Both the position numbers and the translations under genes were made by a program. The notes under the pieces were generated by a model that saw only the letters and a program-made list of their open reading frames with translations, searched no databases and was not told where the DNA came from. A DNA stretch of 37,795 bases from Streptomyces carpinensis (GTDB lineage Bacteria > Actinomycetota > Actinomycetes > Streptomycetales > Streptomycetaceae): positions 558 to 38,352 of the forward strand of contig NZ_MUBM01000038.1 of NCBI RefSeq assembly GCF_002154505.1, written 5' to 3'. This document shows positions 32,358-37,795 of this stretch, in pieces (position 1 is the stretch's first letter; each line of letters begins with the position of its first letter).

Positions 32358-33038
32358 ATGGGCTCTCTGCACTCGGCACTCGTCGTGGTCATCGGCGTCT
32401 GCGTGCTGATCTTCGTCGCGGCCTGGATCGCGGGCGCCGTCTACTTCGGCGTGAGGAGCCAGGCCGGTCTGCGCGGCTGGGCGCGCGGACTGCGGCGCAC
32501 GTTGCCGCGCCGGCTGCTGCTGATCGCGGGCGCTTACCTGTTTTCCGCTCTGGTGGGCGACACCCAGGGCTTCTGGCGCCATCTGCAGTACTGGCAGCCC
32601 GAGCCGGCGCTTCTGGGCGGACTGCTCGCGGTCGCCTCCACCGCCCTGCTGCTGTGGGCCCGCTGGGTTCTGGGCACGATGTGGGCCAGCGTCCCGCTGG
32701 TCAAGGAACACCACGAGCTGCGGACGGACGGCCCCTACCGGCTGGTCCGCCACCCCATCTACACCGGACTGCTCGGCCTGATCGTCGGGGGCATGCTGGC
32801 CTGCGGCTTCGGCGTCTGGATCGCCATCCTGGTGGTGGCCGTGCCCTGGCTGCTGTGGAGGGTCCGGACAGAGGACGGCCTGATGGCCCGGCAGTTCGGC
32901 GCATCGTACGACGCCTACCGCGCTCAAGTCCCTGCACTGATCCCCCGGATACGTCCCGCCCGTGCCGGCCCGTCCCACGCCGATGGCGAGCAGCAGCAGT
33001 CCAGTCCGGGCCGAGGCGGGCCGGCGGACCCGTACTGA
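32358..33038 (+). CDS. Isoprenylcysteine carboxyl methyltransferase-like membrane protein
   Basis: A 226-residue membrane protein of the ICMT/PEMT-like family. It has about five hydrophobic segments. The signature HELRTDGPYRLVRHPIYTGLLGLIVGG (about 119-145) is followed by the C-terminal E-x-LMARQFGASYDAYRAQVPALIPR. The family methylates isoprenoid or phospholipid groups with SAM in eukaryotes; bacterial substrates are mostly unknown. TTGAGGC precedes the ATG closely, so the ribosome site is weak. The three 30-bp repeats upstream could affect its expression. Confidence 0.87.
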   Translation: MGSLHSALVVVIGVCVLIFVAAWIAGAVYFGVRSQAGLRGWARGLRRTLPRRLLLIAGAYLFSALVGDTQGFWRHLQYWQPEPALLGGLLAVASTALLLWARWVLGTMWASVPLVKEHHELRTDGPYRLVRHPIYTGLLGLIVGGMLACGFGVWIAILVVAVPWLLWRVRTEDGLMARQFGASYDAYRAQVPALIPRIRPARAGPSHADGEQQQSSPGRGGPADPY

Positions 33039-33208
33039 CCGCTACAAGCGGACGGGGCACCCCTCGGACTTCGGGCGAGCAGGTCTTCCCTCGTCCGTAG
33101 CGGCCGACCCGCCCGGGCACGGGCGAGCAGGGTGCTTGCCTTCGGCCTGCTCAGCGACTGCCGATCGGAGGGCGCGGGCGCCAAGAAGTACGGCCCCGCC
33201 GCAGGGCA

Positions 33209-33242
33209 GCCCGATGACCTGGCCGGGGAGGCGTCATCGGGC
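33209..33242. terminator. Hairpin between convergent genes
   Basis: GCCCGATGAC (33209-33218) and GTCATCGGGC (33233-33242) form a perfect 10-bp stem with a 14-nt loop, between the stops at 33038 and 33292. Confidence 0.5.
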
Positions 33243-33291
33243 GCGGTGCCGCCCTGGTCCCGGCGCGTGCCCGGGGTGCCAGGTCGTCCCG

Positions 33292-33705
33292 TCAGCTCTG
33301 CGCCCCGGTGATGTCGACCATCCACGGAATGCCGAACCGGTCTGTGCACATGCCGAACACGTCGCCCCACATCTGCTTCTCCAGAGGCACGGACACCGAG
33401 CCGCCGGCGGACAGCTTCTCCCAGTAGCCGCGCAGTTCGGCGTCGTCGTCGCCGCTCAGGCTCACCGCGAAGTTGGTGCCCCGGGCGTGCTCCATGCCGG
33501 GCGGGACGTCGGACGCCATCAGGGTGAAGCCGGTCGGGGTCTCGAGCATGCTGTGCATGATCCGTTCGGCGTCCGGGCCGTCCGGTTGGCCCACGTCACC
33601 GTAGGTGCTGACGGCCAGGGTGCCGCCGAAGACGTCCTTGTAGAACTCCATCGCCTGTCGGGCGGTGCCGTCGAAACTGAGATAAGGGTTCAGACGCGTT
33701 GCCAT
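33292..33705 (-). CDS. VOC-family (PhnB-like) protein
   Basis: A 137-residue vicinal-oxygen-chelate protein of the PhnB/3-demethylubiquinone type. It shows LNPYLSFDGTARQAMEFYKDVFGGTL at the N-terminus and WGDVFGMCTDRFGIPWMV at the C-terminus. Such proteins are cytosolic, often dimeric, and many have no known function. The ATG at 33705 has GGGAGG upstream. It is monocistronic and converges with the methyltransferase-like gene. Confidence 0.9.
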   Translation of the reverse strand: MATRLNPYLSFDGTARQAMEFYKDVFGGTLAVSTYGDVGQPDGPDAERIMHSMLETPTGFTLMASDVPPGMEHARGTNFAVSLSGDDDAELRGYWEKLSAGGSVSVPLEKQMWGDVFGMCTDRFGIPWMVDITGAQS

Positions 33706-33855
33706 GAGAACCTCCCTGGACGGTGCAGAAGGCTGCTTGCGCGCACAGTAACGCGGACCACTGACAACGGCGCGCCGGCGCGGCACCACGCACGCCCTTG
33801 CCCCACAGGGACAGCGCCGGACCCTTGTGGCGGCCCGGTCGGGCGCGACGAGATC

Positions 33856-34257
33856 CGGAGCCTGTCCCCGGCGTAGCGCATCATCGCGGCGATGCAGGCG
33901 CCCACCTCCGAGGGCCCCGAGAGGTGGAAGCTGTGCGGGGCGCCGTAGAGACAGTTCACCCTGGGCTTGTTGATCGCCCGGGCCAGGTCGACGGCGGGGT
34001 GTTCTGCTCGCAGAACTCGCAGAAGTCGTCCGGGTGGGCCTCCATGTCGAGCGCGACGCCCTCCCGCTCCAGCAGCGGCAGCGGCTCCTCCCGCGAGCGT
34101 CAGAACGCTGCCTCGTTCCCGGCGGCGCGCTCGGGGCGGTCGTTGAACTCCGAGTTCATCAGCGGGCGTTCGAGGTCCGCCGTGTTCTCGATCATCCGCT
34201 TCCAGCAGCGGGCGGGGGTCTGCCGCTCGGTCTCGTCGCGCGAGGACCACTTGTACA
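33856..34257 (-). pseudogene. Sugar-phosphate isomerase/epimerase (TIM-barrel) remnant
   Basis: Broken pieces of an AP-endonuclease-2-type sugar isomerase are visible. The first reads PLYKWSSRDETERQTPARCWKRMIENTADLERPLMNSEFNDRPERAAGNEAAF, then an in-frame TGA at about 34100 where homologues have Trp. Next comes RSREEPLPLLEREGVALDMEAHPDDF, then a frameshift to AVDLARAINKPRVNCLYGAPHSFHLSG...AAMMRYAGDRL. Both ends are missing. Its 5' break coincides with the 5' break of the LacI fragment on the other strand. Confidence 0.72.
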
Positions 34258-34261
34258 GGGG

Positions 34262-34650
34262 AGGTGCTCGCCGGCGACCACACAGAGCGGTCGGGCGTCG
34301 AGACCGGCCGCCTGCTCCCGGCGGAACGCGAGCACGGGCAGCCGCTGGCGACGGCGGTTCTCGCCGGCGACGACCGCAACGCGATCGGTCTGCTGATGTC
34401 CCTGACGCGGGCCGGTGCAGAGGTCCCGCGTGACCTGTCCGTCGTCGGATACGACGACGACCACCTCTCCTACCTGATGCCGATCGGCCTGACGACGGTC
34501 CGCCAGGACGCGGTGACCATGGCGGAGCACGCGGTGCGGTTCGCCGTGGAGCGGCTGAAGAACCCCGAACTGGAGCCGCGGGAAGTGGGTTGGATCCCAA
34601 GCTGGTGGTGCGGGGCACCAGCGGGCCGCCTCCGGCCCAGCCGCCTGAAC
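34262..34650 (+). pseudogene. LacI-family regulator remnant (C-terminal part)
   Basis: The effector-domain end of a LacI regulator is readable: PLATAVLAGDDRNAIGLLMSLTRAGAEVPRDLSVVGYDDDHLSYLMPIGLTTVRQDAVTMAEHAVRFAVERLKNPELEPREV. After one base shift near 34587 it continues LDPKLVVRGTSGPPPAQPPE. The helix-turn-helix and first half are absent. It begins exactly where the opposing isomerase fragment begins. Confidence 0.72.
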
Positions 34651-34710
34651 GTGCCCCTCCGGACAGGGGCGGCGGGCTGCACGGGGAGCGCAGTGAGACG
34701 AGAGGCCGGC

Positions 34711-35163
34711 TCAGCGCGCGTGGTCGTGGTCCTGCCGGACCACCACCACCGGGCAGGCCGCGTGCTGGGCGCAGCGCTGGCTGACCGAGCCCAGCATCGC
34801 GCGGGCGAAGCCGCCGCGTCCACGGCCGCCCACGACGAGGAGTTCCGCCCCTTCGGAGGCCCGGATCAGCACCTCGGAGGGGTCGCCCTCGGCGAGGTGT
34901 TCCTCCAGACGCACGGGGTGGCCGTACGCGATCACGTTCCGCAACTCCTCCGTGAAGCGTTCCCGAGCCTGCCAGAGGTCGAATTCTGGGTCGATCGCCG
35001 GTCCGGTCCAGCCGATGACCGACTGTGTGTCCCAGGCGTGGATCGCCTCCATGACACCGCCGACGAGCCGGGCGTATCCCGCCGCCCAGCGCAGCGCGGC
35101 GTACGACGACGGCGAACCGTCCACGCCCACGACCACCCGGCGCTGCGCTCCAGAGAGCTGCAT
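34711..35163 (-). CDS. Universal stress protein family
   Basis: A 150-residue single-domain USP. It starts RRVVVGVDGSPSSYAALRWAA, and the ATP-binding loop is VVGGRGRGGFARAMLGSVSQRCAQHAACPVVVV, fitting the G-2X-G-9X-G(S/T) pattern. USPs bind ATP and act in stress or dormancy responses. The ATG at 35163 has GAGGCGG upstream. It stands divergent from the USP fragment and GH65 gene. Confidence 0.93.
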   Translation of the reverse strand: MQLSGAQRRVVVGVDGSPSSYAALRWAAGYARLVGGVMEAIHAWDTQSVIGWTGPAIDPEFDLWQARERFTEELRNVIAYGHPVRLEEHLAEGDPSEVLIRASEGAELLVVGGRGRGGFARAMLGSVSQRCAQHAACPVVVVRQDHDHAR

Positions 35164-35529
35164 GGCCGCCTCACTCAGCGGTCGCTGTCCCTGCGTCCAC
35201 GTGCCTGAACGTTCCTGTGTCCACGGCCCCGCACCTCTCCGCGTCCACGTCCTCCCGTCACGCGCCTACGTCCACGCTGCACGGCCCGGCGGCACCGCGC
35301 CAGCCGGGGCGCGGGCGCCCCGGTGCCGGCGCCTGCTCCCGAATCCGCGTCCGCTCCCCAGTCCGCGTCGGCTTCCGGATCCGTTCCCGCTCACAGCCTC
35401 GGCCCGGTGGGCGAACGCCCCCGTGAAGAGCCGGACCGCCCTCGCGTCCGACGGCCCCGGATGCGACGGTGACAACGGGACCACTTGTCGCGGCAGGACG
35501 CGGCAGGCCGACGAAAGGCGGTGGGGACG
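35164..35529. other. Low-complexity intergenic region
   Basis: This 366-bp stretch is rich in GTCCACG and TCCGCGTC-like repeats and shows no supportable gene. Translations on both strands are low-complexity. Confidence 0.5.
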
Positions 35530-35712
35530 ATGGAACTGCCCTTGGCCGTGGGCGTCGACGGATCGGATCCGAGCGTGATCGCGGCCCACCGGGCAGGCGC
35601 ACGTGACCGCGCGGAGCGGGCAGTAGCCCGGTCGGAGGTGCCGCCGCGCGTCGCCGTGGCCGCGCATCCGGGGGTGGCCGTCGCGTCGCCACCCGCGTCC
35701 ACCGTGCGGTGA
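35530..35712 (+). pseudogene. Universal stress protein N-terminal fragment
   Basis: A 60-codon frame starts MELPLAVGVDGSDPSVIAAH, the beginning of a typical actinomycete USP. It then leaves the family pattern (RAGARDRAERAVARSEVPPR) and stops. GTGGGGACG before the ATG looks like a residual ribosome site. Its stop overlaps the first possible GTG of the GH65 gene. It is probably the scar of a deleted USP gene. Confidence 0.5.
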
Positions 35713-37795
35713 CGGCGGTGACGGCCGTGGTGACCCGGGTGACGGCGGAGACCTGGGCGTACGACGGCTACGACCCCGCCCAGGAACGACTGCGGGAGGC
35801 GCTGTGCGCGCTGGGCAACGGCTGCTTCGCCACCCGGGGGGTCCTGCCCGAGTGCGACGCGGACGACGTGCACTACCCGGGAACCTATCTGGCGGGGTGC
35901 TACAACCGGCTCACCTCCGAGGTCGCGGGCCGCGAGGTCGAGAACGAGGACATGGTCAACCTGCCCAACTGGCTGCCGCTGCGCTTCCGGCTCGCGGACG
36001 GCCCCTGGCTCACCCCGGACACGGCGACCGTGCTCGACCACCAGCAGATCCTGCACGTGGACTCGGGTCTTCTGGAGCGCCGTACCCGCTACGGGCTCGG
36101 GGACGGACGGGCGCTCATCGTGCGCCAGCAGCGGATCGTGCACATGGCCGATCCGCACCTGGCCGCACTGCGCACCGAGCTCACCGCCGAGGGCTTCACG
36201 GCGGATCTCGAGGTCGAGGCGGCGATCGACGGGGGCGTCACCAACGCCGGGGTGCTGCGTTACCTGGATCTGGACGGCCGTCACCTCACCCATGTGCACA
36301 CCGGCACGGCAGAGCCCGGCACGGTGTGGCTGCGCTGCCGTACCCGTACCTCCGACATCCGGATCGGCATGGCCACCCGGCTGACCGGCGGCGGGCCGGT
36401 CACAAGCCGGCACGAGCACCCGCGTGCGATCCAGCGGATGCGCCTGCGCCTGGAGCCGGGCCGCACGGCCACCGTCGACAAGACCGCCGCGCTGTACACC
36501 TCGCGCGACCCGGCCATCAGCGACCCGCTGTGCGCCGCGACCGACCGGGTCGAGACGGCGCCGGGCTTCGATCACCTGCTGCGGAGCCACCGGGCGGCCT
36601 GGGAGCGGCTGTGGCGCGAGGCCGCCGTAGACGTTCCCGGGGAGCCGGGGCGCATCCTGCGCCTGCACCTCTTCCACCTGCTGCAGACCCTGTCCCCGCA
36701 CACCGCCGACCTGGACGTCGGGGTGCCCGCCCGCGGCCTGCACGGCGAGGCCTACCGCGGGCACGTCTTCTGGGACGAGTTGTTCGTCCTGCCGTATCTC
36801 AACGTGCACTTCCCCGAGGTCTCCCGGGCCCTGCTGCACTACCGCCACCGGCGGCTGGGGCGGGCCTGCGCGGCCGCACGCGCGATCGGCCGGCGGGGCG
36901 CGATGTATCCGTGGCAGAGCGGCAGCGACGGCCGGGAGGAGACCCAGAGGCTGCACCTCAACCCCCGCTCCGGGCGCTGGCTGCCGGACCACTCGCATCT
37001 GCAGCGGCACGTCGGCTCGGCCGTCGCGTACAACGTGTGGCGGTACTGCGAGGCGAGCGGCGACGCCGAGTTCCTGCACACCACGGGCGCCGAGATGCTG
37101 TTGCAGATCGCGTGCTTCTGGGCGGACTCGGCCACCTGGGACGAACGCCTCGGGCGGCACCGCATCCTGGGCGTGATGGGCCCCGACGAGTACCACGACG
37201 CCTACCCGGACGCCGACCGGCCCGGCCTCGACGACAACGCCTACACCAACGTCACGGCGGCCTGGGTGCTCGGCCGCGCCCTGGAGATGCTGCGCACCCT
37301 GCCGGAACCGCGCCGGCGCGAACTCGTCGAACGCGCCGGCCTCGACAGCGCCGAACTCGAACAGTGGGAGGAGATCTCCCGCACGCTGTACGTGCCCTTC
37401 CACGACGGAGTCATCAGCCAGTTCGAGGGCTACGGCGAGCTGGCGGAACTCGACTGGGCCGGCTACCGCAGGCGCTACGGCGACATCCGCCGCCTGGACC
37501 GGATCCTGGAGGCCGAGGGCGACAGCGTCAACCGCTACAAGGCGTCCAAGCAGGCCGATGTCCTCATGCTCGGCTACCTCTTCTCACCCGGAGAACTGGT
37601 CTCTCTCTTCAGCCGGTTGGGCCACCACCTCGACGAGGAGCTCTGGCAGCGCACCCTCGACCACTACCTGGACCGGACCAGTCACGGCTCCACCCTCAGT
37701 GGTCTCGTGCACGGCTGGGTCCTGGCCCGCTGCCGGCGCTCCGAGGCATGGACGTACGTCCAGGAGGCCCTGCGCGGCGACGTCGCCGACCTGCA
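35709..37795 (+). CDS. Glycoside hydrolase family 65 phosphorylase-type enzyme (3' end beyond window)
   Basis: At least 695 residues of a GH65 protein. The family phosphorolyses or hydrolyses trehalose, maltose, kojibiose or similar alpha-glucosides. It has an N-terminal beta-sandwich (ALGNGCFATRGVLPE...HYPGTYLAGCYNRL), then an (alpha/alpha)6 barrel with ARGLHGEAYRGHVFWDELFVLP and MYPWQSGSDGREET. The catalytic acid is the Glu of GVMGPDEYHDAYPD (about residue 494). The phosphate-side KQADVLML and SHGSTLS are also present, favouring a phosphorylase. Five in-frame GTGs (35709, 35718, 35727, 35730, 35739) crowd the 5' end and no clear ribosome site decides between them. The first overlaps the preceding TGA. 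The exact substrate is unknown. Confidence 0.9.
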   Translation, partial: MTAVTAVVTRVTAETWAYDGYDPAQERLREALCALGNGCFATRGVLPECDADDVHYPGTYLAGCYNRLTSEVAGREVENEDMVNLPNWLPLRFRLADGPWLTPDTATVLDHQQILHVDSGLLERRTRYGLGDGRALIVRQQRIVHMADPHLAALRTELTAEGFTADLEVEAAIDGGVTNAGVLRYLDLDGRHLTHVHTGTAEPGTVWLRCRTRTSDIRIGMATRLTGGGPVTSRHEHPRAIQRMRLRLEPGRTATVDKTAALYTSRDPAISDPLCAATDRVETAPGFDHLLRSHRAAWERLWREAAVDVPGEPGRILRLHLFHLLQTLSPHTADLDVGVPARGLHGEAYRGHVFWDELFVLPYLNVHFPEVSRALLHYRHRRLGRACAAARAIGRRGAMYPWQSGSDGREETQRLHLNPRSGRWLPDHSHLQRHVGSAVAYNVWRYCEASGDAEFLHTTGAEMLLQIACFWADSATWDERLGRHRILGVMGPDEYHDAYPDADRPGLDDNAYTNVTAAWVLGRALEMLRTLPEPRRRELVERAGLDSAELEQWEEISRTLYVPFHDGVISQFEGYGELAELDWAGYRRRYGDIRRLDRILEAEGDSVNRYKASKQADVLMLGYLFSPGELVSLFSRLGHHLDEELWQRTLDHYLDRTSHGSTLSGLVHGWVLARCRRSEAWTYVQEALRGDVADL

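Noticed and set aside
35391..37403. A 670-codon minus-strand frame opposite GH65
   Set aside because: The plus strand encodes a clear GH65 enzyme with catalytic motifs; the antisense frame has none.

Overview
The window is very GC-rich, has strong third-position G/C bias, and uses GTG starts often. Its gene families (MsiK-dependent type sugar ABC operon, LAL regulator, CsoR-type copper operators, ECF41 sigma factor) are typical of a Streptomyces or close actinomycete chromosome, probably an arm-like accessory region. No rRNA, tRNA, CRISPR array, prophage or intact insertion sequence was seen.

Layout, left to right. 1-3011 (minus): an FAD-dependent aromatic hydroxylase cut by the window edge, an isochorismatase-like hydrolase and an enoyl-CoA hydratase homologue, suggesting a small catabolic or tailoring group. 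3350-6436 (plus): a large LAL-type LuxR regulator and a small PqqD-like protein. 6437-7407 is gene-poor, followed by a TPR-like repeat protein. 9092-17769 is a carbohydrate-uptake locus: secreted GH43, LacI-family repressor, intracellular GH2, and an ABC importer (lipoprotein plus two permeases, no ATPase). Four near-copies of one 16-bp palindrome, TTTACATCGATGTAAA, stand before all four transcription units and link them into one LacI-controlled regulon. 17962-19023: a broken HxlR regulator and a DUF1963/YwqG-like protein. 19303-22403: an SDR oxidoreductase and a shortened NAD-epimerase translationally coupled to an ECF41 sigma factor. Two TGTCACA-N16/17-CGTCTC elements precede the SDR and the epimerase-sigma operon and look like ECF41 promoters. 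22605-24387: two coupled tiny genes and a PD-(D/E)XK-like protein. 24620-29122: a copper locus (copZ-like, copA and a divergent secreted His-rich protein) around CsoR-type operators. 29196-31638: a membrane protein, a ChrB-like protein and an MFS transporter. 32358-35163: a methyltransferase-like membrane protein, a VOC protein and a universal stress protein. 35709 to the end: a GH65 phosphorylase, cut by the edge.

A notable theme is gene decay. I find fragments of a MerR regulator facing a methyltransferase tail, a LacI regulator facing a sugar-phosphate isomerase, an HxlR regulator, a CbtA-like cobalt transporter, a universal stress protein and possibly an SRAP protein, plus an epimerase that has lost its middle. 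In two cases both partners of a head-to-head pair have lost their 5' ends at one point, as if one deletion removed the shared promoter. Short tandem duplications (13, 18, 20, 29 and 30 bp units) lie at several gene ends.

No clearly new multi-gene system was found. The strongest leads are the ECF41 promoter pair, the LacI regulon, the cysteine-poor CopZ variant, the head-to-head deletion scars and the unexplained tandem repeats.
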